NCBI GenBank assembly: GCA_002862095.1
Contig: PHSQ01000002.1
Coordinates: 372,001-436,000 of the forward strand
DNA from: Methylocystis sp. KS32
GTDB lineage: Bacteria; Pseudomonadota; Alphaproteobacteria; Rhizobiales; Beijerinckiaceae
Reading direction: 5' to 3'
DNA: 64,000 nucleotides
Shown here: in pieces, positions 12,314 to 21,953 of the stretch
How the letters are laid out: each line of letters opens with the position of its first letter
How positions within the stretch are numbered: the stretch's first letter is position 1
Position numbers and translations under genes: made by a program
The notes under the pieces: model-generated
Told to the model about the DNA's origin: nothing
Database searches by the model: none
Seen by the model: the letters and a program-made list of their open reading frames with translations, nothing else

Positions 12314-13129
12314 TCAAAGCCCCGCGCAGAGCAACGCCATCCTGGCCGCCGATAGCATTTCGCGCCGTCTCCCGGCCCGCCGCGCCAGAGCTTCCTCGTC
12401 GGCCCCCCACAGGCGCATCTGGTAATCTTCATCGACATGGGTCGCCGAAAAAGCCGCCTCCGCTTCCGTTTTTCGCTGGGCCACGCTCAGCGAGACCACG
12501 CAGGAGCCCGTCAATGTCGTCATCGTGTGGAGCGCCGCGAGGCGGAAAGGCGCCCCCTGCCCTTCGCCGACAAAAGCGCCGATCGCCCTGGCGACGGCCT
12601 CCAGAGCCTCGGCCGGCTGCGGACGGAAAACGACGCCCTCGAAGAGAATCAGCCGCGCCCCCAATTCCTCCCTCGCGAAACGCAGGAAAGGGTCCCAGGC
12701 TTCGCTCTGGGCCGCGACCAGCCCCTCGGGCTCGCCCGCCCGGTAGCAGATCAGATCGGATTCGGCGTATTTCGCAACGTCTTGCACGACCTCGGCCATT
12801 TGGGAGGCCACGCCGTCGATGGCGCTATTGCCAAGCTTGGTCAAAGGCATGGTCAGCGGGTTGAGAAATTCTTCCTGCGCGGCCCATTCGGCGGCGATGG
12901 CCTGCGCGAGGCCTTCATGCGGCGCGACCAGAGGGCGCTTCGCCGGGGTGCGCACCAGCTTGCCGTCAAGCAACACGGCGAAGCCGGCCTCGACTGGCGC
13001 GACCGTGGCCTGCTTGTAAAAGCGCATGAGGCGCTTGGGGCGGCTTTCCCGCGCCACCAGACGCAGCGGATCCCGCTCGCCTTCGTCCACGAAAAACGCC
13101 TGCTCGAGGCCTTCCGGTTTGTCTTTCAT
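12314..13129 (-). CDS. ATP12 family chaperone for F1-ATPase assembly
   Basis: A 271-residue soluble protein of the ATP12 family. The family chaperones the alpha subunit during F1 assembly in mitochondria and is conserved in alphaproteobacteria. Typical segments are RFYKQATV, LDGKLVRTPAKRPL, and LTGSCVVSLSVA near the C terminus. Its ATG overlaps the stop of a small upstream frame (ATGA), and an RluC-type gene lies beyond that, the usual neighbourhood. It is divided from nuoA by 213 bp with no gene seen. Confidence 0.9.
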   Translation of the reverse strand: MKDKPEGLEQAFFVDEGERDPLRLVARESRPKRLMRFYKQATVAPVEAGFAVLLDGKLVRTPAKRPLVAPHEGLAQAIAAEWAAQEEFLNPLTMPLTKLGNSAIDGVASQMAEVVQDVAKYAESDLICYRAGEPEGLVAAQSEAWDPFLRFAREELGARLILFEGVVFRPQPAEALEAVARAIGAFVGEGQGAPFRLAALHTMTTLTGSCVVSLSVAQRKTEAEAAFSATHVDEDYQMRLWGADEEALARRAGRRREMLSAARMALLCAGL

Positions 13130-13317
13130 CCCCTTTGCTCCCGTGGTTCCGCGCTCAAGTCTCGGAGCGTTCGCCTTGCTCCGCGCCGCCGGCGGCCGGC
13201 GGCTCGATCAAGGCGCTGTCGCATATCCGCGCCAGCAAATCCTCCTGCCGCGCTTCCGCGCATCTCCGCGATCACGCCATTGAGCTTGGCCCACACCTTT
13301 TGGGGATCGGCGCGCAC
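13126..13317 (-). CDS. Possible small ORF between rluC and the ATP12 gene
   Basis: A 63-codon frame, Arg- and Ala-rich, whose TGA overlaps the ATG of the ATP12 gene and whose start lies 12 bp after the rluC stop. The tight fit suggests translational coupling. I recognise no domain, and the arginine-rich composition could be a shadow of GC-rich non-coding DNA. In relatives a HAD-type phosphatase gene often sits here, so it may be a remnant of one. Confidence 0.3.
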   Translation of the reverse strand: MRADPQKVWAKLNGVIAEMRGSAAGGFAGADMRQRLDRAAGRRRRGARRTLRDLSAEPREQRG

Positions 13318-13329
13318 GAGGACGGGCGC

Positions 13330-14490
13330 TTACTCTTCGGGCGCTTCCTCGATAGGATCGTATTGCTTCTCGTCGAAGCCGAAAAATTCAAAGGTCGCTT
13401 TCATATGGGGCGGCAGGGGCGCGGCGACGTCGATGGTCCCGCCTTTTGGATGTGGCAGGACCAGCCGGCGCGCCAGCAGATGCAGCTTTCTCTCCAACTC
13501 CTCGGGCATGGCCCGCAGAGGATCGCGGCGCCGCACCTCGTCCTCGGGACGATGGCCATATTTGGGATCGCCGAATATGGGGCAACCGATCGCCTCGGCA
13601 TGGGCGCGCAACTGATGGGTGCGGCCGGTCAGCGGCTTCATCGACAGCCAGGCGCAGCGCGGGGCGGCCTTGTCGAGGGTCGCGTAATAGGTCAGCGAAT
13701 GTTGCGCCTCGGCCTCGCCATGCCTGGCGACCCGCATCTTTTCCAGATCGCGGGTCGAGCCCGCCCCCGGCCTGCGCGGCGCCCGCGCGTCGCCCATGCC
13801 CGAACCCTTGGCGAGATAAAGCGATATGCGGCCCTGCGTCGGCTTCGGCACGCCTTCCACTATGGCCCAGTAGATTTTTTTGGCCTGACGCGAACGGAAT
13901 ATTTCGCCAAGATCGGCGGCGGCGCGCCGATTCTTGGCGACGAGAAGCACGCCGCAGGTGTCGCGATCAAGGCGATGAACCAGCGCCGGCCGGCGATCAC
14001 CCTTGGCGAGGGCCTCCAGCATCCCGTCGATATGGCGCGTCGTGCCCGAGCCCCCCTGCACGGCGAGACCAAAGGGCTTGTTCAGCACCAGCACGTCTTC
14101 GTCCTCGAACAATGTCATGCGGGCAATGGCCACGGCGTCGTCCGCGCTGGGGCGCCGAATCGCGGTAGCCGGTTGCGTCTCCATCCGCAGCGGAGGAATC
14201 CGCACGGTCTGGCCCTGCTCCAGCCGGGTGGAGGTCTCCACCCGCTTGCCGTCCACCCTCACCTCGCCCTTTCGGCAGATTTTCGCCAGATGGGACAGCG
14301 CAAGCGCCGGAAAACGCCGCTTGAACCAGCGGTCGAGCCGCATCCCGGCCTCGTCCTCGGTGACGAGCGCCGCGGAGACGCGCGAGGAGGTTTCCGTCGC
14401 GCTCGCATCGTGGCTGGACGACTCGCCCGCCGTGGCGGAGCCGCTGTGGCGGGTGGATATTGGTCCTGATTTCATAGTCGCTTGTATCAA
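13330..14490 (-). CDS. RluC/RluD family pseudouridine synthase
   Basis: A 386-residue RNA-modifying enzyme that isomerises uridine to pseudouridine, in this family usually in 23S rRNA. An S4 RNA-binding domain spans about residues 50-110 (RLDRWFKRRFPALALSHL, then GEVRVDGKRV). The catalytic aspartate is in HRLDRDTCGVLLVAKN. The first 40 residues are low-complexity, so the start may be a later Met. RluC or RluD cannot be decided by eye. Confidence 0.88.
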   Translation of the reverse strand: MIQATMKSGPISTRHSGSATAGESSSHDASATETSSRVSAALVTEDEAGMRLDRWFKRRFPALALSHLAKICRKGEVRVDGKRVETSTRLEQGQTVRIPPLRMETQPATAIRRPSADDAVAIARMTLFEDEDVLVLNKPFGLAVQGGSGTTRHIDGMLEALAKGDRRPALVHRLDRDTCGVLLVAKNRRAAADLGEIFRSRQAKKIYWAIVEGVPKPTQGRISLYLAKGSGMGDARAPRRPGAGSTRDLEKMRVARHGEAEAQHSLTYYATLDKAAPRCAWLSMKPLTGRTHQLRAHAEAIGCPIFGDPKYGHRPEDEVRRRDPLRAMPEELERKLHLLARRLVLPHPKGGTIDVAAPLPPHMKATFEFFGFDEKQYDPIEEAPEE

Positions 14491-14606
14491 AGACGCGCAC
14501 GCCCGTCACGCGGCGCGACGCAGTTTCGCTTTCTCGATTGAAATGGCCCGCGAGGCGCGTTGCGGAAGCCGCCAGGTTAAGATAGATAACGGAAACATCG
14601 CTTCAG

Positions 14607-14653
<47 letters not shown>

Positions 14654-14683
<30 letters not shown>

Positions 14684-16288
14684 TTTCAGAACAGAACTCT
14701 GAACTCCAAATGCGACTGATTTCCCGCCTGAAGCGGTGACCAGGGTGCGCAGGAGTTCCGACTTCGATCCCATTATGCTGACCTCCTGGTCCGCGACTTC
14801 GACGCGCTGGGCCAGCGCCCGCAGGTGGTCACGGCGGTAGCCGCCGTTTTCGAGCCGCATGCGCTGGCGGGCCGCGCGGGCGAAGGTTCTGACCATATCG
14901 CGGCTGACAGCCTGATTGCCGGCATTGTCGAGGGCGGCCTGGGCGCGCTCCGCGTCCACGCTGGCCGGTTCCCGAATCGCCTTGAGGCCGGCGATGCGCT
15001 CTTTCAGGCCGGGAGCGTCGAGATCGGCGACGCCGGATTCGATGGCGTCAAAGAGCCGGTTGAGCCGCTGGTCGGTCTCGGTGATGCGCTTGTTGAGTTC
15101 GGCCAGGTGCTCGCGACGGCGCTCGGCGCGCTCATGGCGGCGGTCAAGGACGCTGGCGAGGATGGTTTCTAAACGCTCGGGTCGAAGCAGGCGGTCCTCC
15201 AGGTGGCTCGTGACCAGTTGATCGAGCCGGTCCATCCGGGATCGAGCGGCCTTCGCAGCCGGTCTTGCCCTGCCGGGCCTTGGTCGAGCAGGTATAGTAG
15301 CGATATGCGCCGCCCGCGCTGCCCTTGCCAGTCCTGAGCGTCATCGCGCCCCCGCATTTGGCGCAGAAGCAGACGCCGGTAAGGAGGGTCGGGCCGCTGG
15401 TGACGCGCGCCGGCGTCATTCGGGGATCGCGGGCCTTGAGACGGGCCTGCACGGCGTCGAAGGTTTCCCGGTCGATCAGTGGCGGACAGGCCATGATCGC
15501 CACCTCGCTTGCGGGCTTCCTGTCCCGGTCCTTGTGCGAGCGGGTGTTGAACCTGTGCTCGCCGATATAGGTCGTGCGGGTCAGGATGGCGTGGATTTGC
15601 GCGAGGCCCCAGCGCCCGCCGTCACGGGTGAAAATGCGCCGTTCGTTGAGATGACAGGCGATTGTCTTAACACCCATCGGGCCGGACGTTCCGTCGCCTT
15701 CAAGGAACAGGCGGTAGATCAGCCGCACCGTGTCAGCTTGCAGTGGGTCGATCTCCAGCTTCTTCTTGGTCTTCGATCCCCGCTGCTCGGCGGCGACGAT
15801 CCGAAAGCCGATCGGCGGCAGCGCGCCGTTCCAGAAGCCCTGACGGGCGTTCTCGTTCATCGCCCGCAGGACGTGCTTGACGTTCTCCTTGGACTGGTAT
15901 TCGTCGAACAGCGCCATGATCTGGCGCATCATGACGTGCATCGGGTCGTCGCCCATCTCCTGGGTGATTGAGATGAGCTTCACGCCGTTCCTGGCGAGCT
16001 TCCTGACGTAGAACTCCATCTCGAAGTGGTCGCGGAAGAAGCGCGAGAAGCTGTGAACCACGACAATATCGAACGGCGCGGGCTTGCTGGTCCCCGCCTC
16101 GATCATGCGCTGGAACTCCGGCCGGCGGTCGTTCGTGGCGGAAGCGCCAGCCTCCACAAAGGTATCGACAAGCTGGTAACCGCGCGAGGCGCACCAGGTC
16201 TCGCCCTGCTTGCGCTGGTCGGGGATCGAGACATCATGCTCTGCCTGCCGCACCGTCGAGACGCGCAGATAGAGAGCGGCGCGGTCAT
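14654..16288 (-). pseudogene. Island serine recombinase, disrupted by two frameshifts
   Basis: A large serine recombinase: resolvase-type catalytic domain, recombinase domain (GPMGVKTIACHLNERRI), zinc ribbon (CFCAKCGGAMTLR) and C-terminal coiled coil. A good ribosome site precedes an ATG at 16288, but one base is missing right after it. The segment with the catalytic serine (AALYLRVSTVRQAE) is therefore out of frame with the ATG, and the open frame only resumes at a GTG at 16253. A second shift, one extra G near 15238, separates GCEGRSIP from MDRLDQLVTSHL. The last nine codons (WRAREDSNL) lie in the att repeat and the tRNA. The shifts could also be sequencing errors. Confidence 0.8.
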
Positions 16289-16309
16289 GGCGTATGTCTC
16301 CTTCTCAGT

Positions 16310-16534
16310 TTATCGGCACGGCCCGAACAGCTCATCGAAGAGATCGCCGAACCATTGCTCGAATAGCGCAACCTCCGCATTGGTGACGGGCACATGCTCC
16401 GGCCAGTCGTCGGTGACGCTCCAGGTCGAGAGGTCATGCTTCGGCGGCCGGCCCGGAAACGGCCAAGGATAGCCGAGCAACGCTTCAAGCTGCTCGGTTG
16501 CGGTTGGGGGGCGTTCCTTGCGAGGTCTGGCCAT
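16310..16534 (-). CDS. Conserved small protein preceding the island recombinase
   Basis: A 74-residue soluble protein starting MARPRKERPPTATEQLEALLG, with a basic N terminus and an acidic, aromatic C terminus (ALFEQWFGDLFDELFG). It lies 21 bp upstream of the recombinase ATG on the same strand, so the two are probably co-transcribed. I do not recognise a domain. The position suggests an accessory or directionality role, but this is only inference. An in-frame ATG at 16555 is the alternative start. Confidence 0.6.
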   Translation of the reverse strand: MARPRKERPPTATEQLEALLGYPWPFPGRPPKHDLSTWSVTDDWPEHVPVTNAEVALFEQWFGDLFDELFGPCR

Positions 16535-16681
16535 TGCGCCAGAATCGCCGAACAAGGCCCCTGAAAGAATAGCCTTTTTCTACGCTGGAAACCTCCGCGC
16601 GCCAGAGCGTAAAAATACTTGCGGGAGCATGGCGCGGCAAGCCTGTGGCGGGGCGGCATGTGCTCCACGGACGTAACTGTC

Positions 16682-17734
16682 TCAGGCAAGACCATACCAC
16701 GCCCCCCGACCAGCCCCGCGCAAGACCAGATGACCTTGCTCGACCAGCGCCTTCAGATGATCCTTGATCGTGTTGCGGCTGGCGCCGCTGACCCTCACCG
16801 CCTCGGCCACCGTCACACGGCCATGCTCGCGCGCCACCTCCAGGATCAGCACCGACAATTCCGGCTGTGCGGCGAGCATGATCCGCTCGCGCTCCATCTT
16901 CTTTTCAAGGCGCTGCTTCTGGCGCTGCAAGGCGCGGAGGAAAAACTCCGTCCAGGGATTCCAGTCCGGCGCCTCGGCGCGGATCGTCCCCTGCGTCCGC
17001 CTGAGCGACAGGTAATAGCCTTCCTTGCTCTGCTCGATCACGCTTTCCAATGAGCTGTAAGGCACATAGGCATAACCGGCTCGCAGCAGCATCAGCGTGG
17101 TCAGGATGCGCGACAGCCGGCCGTTGCCGTCCTGGAAGGGGTGGATCTCCAGGAACACCACGACGAACACCCCGATGACGAGCAGCGGGTGAAGGCTCCG
17201 GTCCTTCTCCTTCCCGGCCGCCCACTCGACCAGTTCGGCCATCCGGCGCGGCGTGTCGAAGGGCGTAGCGGTCTCGAACACCACGCCAAGGCTCTTGCCG
17301 TTCTCGTCGAAGGCTTCGACGTGGTTGGGAAGCGTCTTGTATGAGCCGCGATGCCTTTCGTCCGTGGTCGAATGGGCCAGCAGGTCGCGGTGGAGCTGGC
17401 GGATATGGTTTTCCGTTAGCGTGATGGCGTCATAGGCGCCGAAGATTGTCTCCATAACCTCGGCGTAGCCAGCGACCTCCTGCTCGTCGCGCGTGGCGAA
17501 CGACCCGATGCGGATGTTCGCCAGCAGCGCCTCGACCTGCCGGTCGCTGAGCCGAGCGCCCTCGATGCGGGTCGAGGAGCCAATGCTCTCGATGGTGGCG
17601 ACACGGCGCAGGCCGGACAGCCGCTCCGGCGCGATCCGGCCGATTGCTCGCCACGCCCCCTTGAACTCGTCGATCTCGGCGATCAGCGACAGGATTTCAG
17701 GGGTGATCCGAAGCGTGGTGGTGTCGAGCGTCAT
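16682..17734 (-). CDS. Fic family protein with winged-helix C terminus
   Basis: A 350-residue Fic enzyme, a family that transfers AMP or other phosphate-containing groups to hydroxyl side chains. The active-site motif HPFQDGNGRLSR is complete at about residues 198-209. A built-in inhibitory motif of the S-x-x-x-E-G type (Ser54 to Glu58-Gly59) lies N-terminal, which marks a class II, self-inhibited Fic. The last 60 residues form a winged helix-turn-helix (VTVAEAVRVSGASRNTIKDHLKAL), so the protein may bind its own promoter. It is the only gene on its strand between the recombinase and the restriction operon. Confidence 0.9.
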   Translation of the reverse strand: MTLDTTTLRITPEILSLIAEIDEFKGAWRAIGRIAPERLSGLRRVATIESIGSSTRIEGARLSDRQVEALLANIRIGSFATRDEQEVAGYAEVMETIFGAYDAITLTENHIRQLHRDLLAHSTTDERHRGSYKTLPNHVEAFDENGKSLGVVFETATPFDTPRRMAELVEWAAGKEKDRSLHPLLVIGVFVVVFLEIHPFQDGNGRLSRILTTLMLLRAGYAYVPYSSLESVIEQSKEGYYLSLRRTQGTIRAEAPDWNPWTEFFLRALQRQKQRLEKKMERERIMLAAQPELSVLILEVAREHGRVTVAEAVRVSGASRNTIKDHLKALVEQGHLVLRGAGRGAWYGLA

Positions 17735-17745
17735 GCCGTTCGGTT

Positions 17746-17812
17746 ATCCATTTACACCCAAATATCATGACGCGGATCTAGCTAATTGTCCATCTATTTT
17801 CACCCGATTATC
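17746..17812. promoter_or_regulatory. Two imperfect repeats upstream of the Fic gene, candidate operators
   Basis: Two similar sequences, atccatttacacccaaatatc (17746-17766) and tccatctattttcacccgattatc (17789-17812), lie 12 and 55 bp upstream of the Fic start. On the Fic strand they share GATA, GGGTG and AAAT blocks. Their position over the expected promoter and ribosome site, and the winged helix in the protein, suggest autoregulation. The remaining intergenic DNA to 18106 shows no gene. Confidence 0.4.
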
Positions 17813-18106
17813 TGAAAGCGAAGCGTGGCGTAGCTGAGCGTATCAAAGGCGGATCGCACCTCGCGTCAAGCAACTGTAATCATTTGGGAACTCGTATCGC
17901 GAAAATGTTCGGCGATTTTCCGCACCTCGCAAAATCGCCCCGTAACCCATTGAAAACAAGCAACCGCCCACAGCCGCAATGTGCGGCCCTTTATCTTGCC
18001 ATCTCTCTGCCTACGCCCGGCTGCTCCGAAATCACCGCCGATTGCCGATTGCTCAAAAGAGCCGTTTCGCCCTAAATGGCGCAATGGATCGCCACAGGAT
18101 TCGGCC

Positions 18107-18331
18107 ATGAAAACCATGTCGGCGCGCGAGGCGAAGAACGCCTTTGGGTTGATGATCGACACCGCGCGTGCGGAACCGGTGCTGATCGAAAAGCACGGGC
18201 GCGGCGTTGTGGTGGTCGTCTCGGTGGAGGAATACGAACGGCTGAACAGCGCGACGGCGGCAGCGGGATCGCATTCCGGCGGCGCCCCCACCGGACGCGC
18301 CGACGACCGCGGGGGAACGAAACGGGCATGA
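18107..18331 (+). CDS. Phd/YefM family antitoxin-like protein
   Basis: A 74-residue protein with the N-terminal Phd/YefM fold: MSAREAKNAFGLMIDTARAEPVLIEKHGRGVVVVVSVEEYERL. Such proteins bind DNA as dimers and neutralise a toxin through a C-terminal tail. No Doc, YoeB or RelE partner follows. Instead its TGA overlaps the ATG of hsdM (ATGA), so it is the first gene of the restriction operon and may serve as its regulator. The tail after residue 50 is low-complexity. Confidence 0.8.
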   Translation: MKTMSAREAKNAFGLMIDTARAEPVLIEKHGRGVVVVVSVEEYERLNSATAAAGSHSGGAPTGRADDRGGTKRA

Positions 18332-20310
18332 GCAACGGCGATCTCAACTGGATCACAAACTTCATCTGGGGCATCGCCGACGACGCGCTACGCGATCTCT
18401 ATGTGCGCGGCAAATATCGCGACGTGATCCTGCCGATGATGGTTTTGCGCCGCCTCGACGCGGTGCTCGAACCCACGAAGTCCGCCGTTCTGTCGATGAA
18501 AGACAACCTCGACAAGGCGAGCATCACCAACCAGGACGCCGCTCTTCGCCAGGCGGCCGGACAGGCGTTCTACAACACCTCGCGCTTCAACATGCGCGAT
18601 CTCCGCAACCGCGCGTCGCAGGCCCAACTGAAAGCCGACTTCGAAGCCTATCTCGACGGCTTCTCACCGAATGTGCAGGAGATTCTCGACAATTTCGAGT
18701 TCCGCAATCAGATCCCGAAGCTGTCCAAGGCCGACGTGCTGGGCACGCTGATCGAGAAATTCCTCGATTCCTCGGTCAATCTCGGCCCCAAGCCGGTGCT
18801 CAACGGCGACGGTTCGGTGAAGCATCCGGGCCTCGACAACCACGCCATGGGCACGATTTTCGAGGAACTCGTGCGCCGCTTCAACGAGGCGAACAACGAG
18901 GAAGCCGGCGAGCACTGGACGCCGCGCGACGCCGTGAAGCTGATGGCGAAGCTGATCTTCGCGCCCATCGCCGACCAGATCACCTCCGGCACCTACCTGC
19001 TCTATGACGGCGCCTGTGGCACCGGCGGCATGCTGACGGTGGCCGAAGAAACGCTGAACGAACTGGCCGAGCAGCACGGCAAGCAGGTCTCCACCCATCT
19101 GTTCGGGCAGGAGATCAACGGCGAGACCTACGCCATCGCCAAGGCTGATCTGTTGCTCAAGGGCGAGGGCGAGGAGGCCGACAACATCGTCGGCGGCCCG
19201 GAGTGGTCGACGCTGGCTAACGACGCGTTCCCGTCGCGCGAATTCGATTTCATGCTGTCCAATCCGCCCTATGGCAAGAGCTGGAAAAGCGATCAGGAGC
19301 GCATGGGCGGCAAAAGCGGCATGCGCGATCCGCGCTTCGTGATCGAGCACGCGGGCGACGCAGAATACAGCCTTGTCACCCGGTCGAGCGACGGGCAGAT
19401 GCTGTTCCTGGCGAACATGCTCTCGAAGATGAAGCATAATACGCCGCTCGGCTCCCGCATCGCGGAAGTGCACAACGGCTCGTCGCTGTTTACGGGCGAC
19501 GCCGGCGGCGGCGAAAGCAATGTGCGGCGCTGGATCATCGAGAACGACTGGCTGGAAGCCATCGTCGCCCTGCCGCTGAACATGTTCTACAACACCGGCA
19601 TCGCCACCTATGTCTGGGTGCTGACCAACCGCAAGCCGGGCCACCGGCGCGGGCGTGTGCAGTTGATCGACGCGACCCCATGGTTCAAGCCGTTGCGCAA
19701 GAACCTCGGCAAGAAGAACTGCGAGCTGGCCGAGGCGGATATCGAGCGCATCGTCGAGACCTTCCTGGCGTTCGAGGAGACGGAGCAATCGCGCATCTTC
19801 GACAATGCCGAGTTCGGCTATTCCAAGGTGACGGTCGAGCGGCCTCTGCGCGCTGCCGGCATCGACCCCGCGCGCGCCTATGCGCCGAAGGAGATCAAGG
19901 CGTTGAAGGAGGAAGGCCGCATCGCCGAGGACGGCGCTCCGGTCATCCGCCGCATTCACAAGCCCGGCAAAGTGACCGCCGATCCGTTGCGCGGCCTGTT
20001 CCCGGTGACGATCGACGGCAAAAGCTGCGTCGTGGAATACGAGCCGGACAGCGAGTTGCGCGACACTGAAACGGTGCCGCTCAAGGAGCCCGGCGGCGTC
20101 GAGGCCTTCATCCGCCGCGAGGTGCTGCCGCACGCGCCGGACGCCTGGATCGACGAGGCCAAGACCACCATCGGCTACGAGATCAGCTTCACCCGCTATT
20201 TCTATAAGCCGCAGCCCTTGCGCCCGCTGGAGGCCATCCGCGCCGACATTCTGGCGCTGGAGCGCGAAACCGAAGGGCTGATGGCCAACATAATGCAGAG
20301 CGTCCAATGA
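18328..20310 (+). CDS. hsdM: Type I restriction enzyme M subunit (adenine-N6 methyltransferase)
   Basis: A 660-residue protein that methylates adenine in the sequence chosen by HsdS. The N-terminal helical domain (about 1-150) is followed by the methylase core, with the AdoMet motif DGACGTGGM and the catalytic motif NPPYGKSW. The start at 18328 is chosen because it overlaps the upstream stop (ATGA) and begins MSNGDLNWITNFIWGIADDALR as homologues do. The frame is open to 18076 but that part is not family-like. Its TGA overlaps the ATG of hsdS. Confidence 0.95.
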   Translation: MSNGDLNWITNFIWGIADDALRDLYVRGKYRDVILPMMVLRRLDAVLEPTKSAVLSMKDNLDKASITNQDAALRQAAGQAFYNTSRFNMRDLRNRASQAQLKADFEAYLDGFSPNVQEILDNFEFRNQIPKLSKADVLGTLIEKFLDSSVNLGPKPVLNGDGSVKHPGLDNHAMGTIFEELVRRFNEANNEEAGEHWTPRDAVKLMAKLIFAPIADQITSGTYLLYDGACGTGGMLTVAEETLNELAEQHGKQVSTHLFGQEINGETYAIAKADLLLKGEGEEADNIVGGPEWSTLANDAFPSREFDFMLSNPPYGKSWKSDQERMGGKSGMRDPRFVIEHAGDAEYSLVTRSSDGQMLFLANMLSKMKHNTPLGSRIAEVHNGSSLFTGDAGGGESNVRRWIIENDWLEAIVALPLNMFYNTGIATYVWVLTNRKPGHRRGRVQLIDATPWFKPLRKNLGKKNCELAEADIERIVETFLAFEETEQSRIFDNAEFGYSKVTVERPLRAAGIDPARAYAPKEIKALKEEGRIAEDGAPVIRRIHKPGKVTADPLRGLFPVTIDGKSCVVEYEPDSELRDTETVPLKEPGGVEAFIRREVLPHAPDAWIDEAKTTIGYEISFTRYFYKPQPLRPLEAIRADILALERETEGLMANIMQSVQ

Positions 20311-20715
20311 CCGAAGCGACCACTCGGGGCCATTGGCACATACCTTGGTTGCGAGGTCTACCAGCGCACTGGGAAGTCGTCTCAAGCAAGCAACTGTTCT
20401 CCGCGCGCAAAGAGTTGGCGCGCGAGCAGGATCAGCAACTGGCGGCCACCCAGGCCTACGGTGTCATCCGTCAGAAAGACTTCGAACGCCGTGTTGGGAG
20501 GCGAGTTGTTAAAATTACCCAGAATCTCGAGAAGCGTAGACACGTCGAGAAGGACGACTTCGTCATTAGCATGAGGAGCTTTCAGGGGGGGCTTGAGCGT
20601 GCTTGGGAGACCGGTTGCATCCGTTCCTCATACGTCGTCCTCAAGCCAGGTGCTCGAGTCGACGTTGAACCGCGCCGGGATTGCCGGAGGCTCCAACCCT
20701 TGAGAGGATGGAGCC

Positions 20716-21051
20716 ATGGATACGAAGAAGAAGACATCGAACAGATTTTCACCTGAGGTTCGGGAACGGGCAGTTCGGATGGTGCTCGAGCACCGCGGCG
20801 ATCATGCCTCGCAATGGGCGGCGATCGCCTCGATCGCGGCGAAGATTGGCTGCACGGGCGAGACGTTGCGGAACTGGGTCCGCCAGGCAGAGCGCGACTC
20901 GGGCGCCCGCCCTGGCGCGACGACGGATGAACGCGAGCGGATCAAGGCGCTGGAGCGCGAGAACCGCGAGCTGCGGCAGGCCAATGAGATCCTGCGAAAG
21001 GCGTCGGCTTATTTTGCGGCGGCGGAGCTCGACCGCCGCTCGAAACAATGA
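20716..21051 (+). CDS. IS3-family transposase OrfA, copy 1
   Basis: A 111-residue DNA-binding half of the transposase. It has a helix-turn-helix ([20 protein letters not shown]) and a C-terminal leucine-zipper-like helix ([22 protein letters not shown]), as usual for OrfA. Its TGA overlaps the ATG of orfB, which is in the -1 frame. An OrfAB fusion by frameshifting is typical of the family, but I could not identify a clear slippery site. Confidence 0.93.
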   Translation: MDTKKKTSNRFSPEVRERAVRMVLEHRGDHASQWAAIASIAAKIGCTGETLRNWVRQAERDSGARPGATTDERERIKALERENRELRQANEILRKASAYFAAAELDRRSKQ

Positions 21052-21953
21052 TCGCCTTCATCGACGATCAGCGGGACAAGCATGGGGTCGAGCCGATCTG
21101 CAAGCTCTTGCCGATTGCCCCTTCCACCTATTGGGCGCATGCGGCGCGCCGGCGCGACCCCGCGAAAGCGTCGGCCCGGGCGCGTCGGGATGTGAACCTT
21201 CGCAAGGAGATACGGCGCGTCTACGACGAGAACTTCCAGGTCTATGGCGTGCGCAAGGTGTGGAAGCAGTTGGACCGCGAGGGCGAAAAGGTCGCGCGCT
21301 GTACGGTGGCGCGGCTTATGCGGAGCATGGGGTTGCAAGGGATCGTGCGTGGGAGGCCGGTCAAAACGACGGTGAGCGACCGCAAGGCTCCATGCCCGCT
21401 CGACAAGGTGAACCGGCAATTTCGGGCCAAGCGGCCGAATGCGCTGTGGCTCTCCGATTTCACTTATGTTTCGACTTGGCAAGGCTTCGTCTATGTGGCT
21501 TTCGTGATCGACGCCTTCGCTCGGCGGATCGTCGGCTGGCGCGCCTCGCGCACGGCGCATGCGGGCTTCGTGCTCGACGCGCTCGAGCAGGCGCTGCATG
21601 ATCGTCGGCCGGTTCACGGCGGTGGCCTCGTCCATCATAGCGACCGCGGCGTTCAATACGTCTCTATAAAATACACAGAGCGCCTCGCCGAGGCCGGCGT
21701 CGAGCCCTCGGTCGGCAGCGTCGGAGACAGCTACGACAACGCGCTCGCCGAGACGATCAACGGACTCTACAAGGCCGAGCTGATCTGGCGAAAGGGGCCG
21801 TGGCGAAACTTCGAGGCGATCGAGTTCGCCACGCTCGAATGGGTCGACTGGTTCAACAATCGCAGACTGCTCGAGCCGATCGGAAACATTCCGCCGGCAG
21901 AAGCCGAAGCGCGCTACTATGCGCAAATCGAGGGACGCGCCTTGGCGGCGTGA
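21048..21953 (+). CDS. IS3-family transposase OrfB (DDE catalytic part), copy 1
   Basis: A 301-residue catalytic half with an integrase-core fold. The acidic triad is visible: Asp in LWLSDFTYV, Asp in HHSDRGVQY and Glu in [14 protein letters not shown]. The N-terminal helical region ([16 protein letters not shown]) is typical of IS3 OrfB. The gene ends 39 bp before the right end of the element. Confidence 0.95.
   Translation: MIAFIDDQRDKHGVEPICKLLPIAPSTYWAHAARRRDPAKASARARRDVNLRKEIRRVYDENFQVYGVRKVWKQLDREGEKVARCTVARLMRSMGLQGIVRGRPVKTTVSDRKAPCPLDKVNRQFRAKRPNALWLSDFTYVSTWQGFVYVAFVIDAFARRIVGWRASRTAHAGFVLDALEQALHDRRPVHGGGLVHHSDRGVQYVSIKYTERLAEAGVEPSVGSVGDSYDNALAETINGLYKAELIWRKGPWRNFEAIEFATLEWVDWFNNRRLLEPIGNIPPAEAEARYYAQIEGRALAA

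Noticed and set aside
18664..20385. 573-codon minus-strand frame antisense to hsdM
   Set aside because: Shadow of hsdM codon bias; hsdM has all motifs, and the antisense product has no recognisable feature.
20681..21601. 306-codon frame overlapping orfA/orfB of the IS3 element (also at 29335-30255), and the 322-codon antisense frames
   Set aside because: They are in other frames of a clear IS3 transposase; both copies are identical only because the IS copies are identical.
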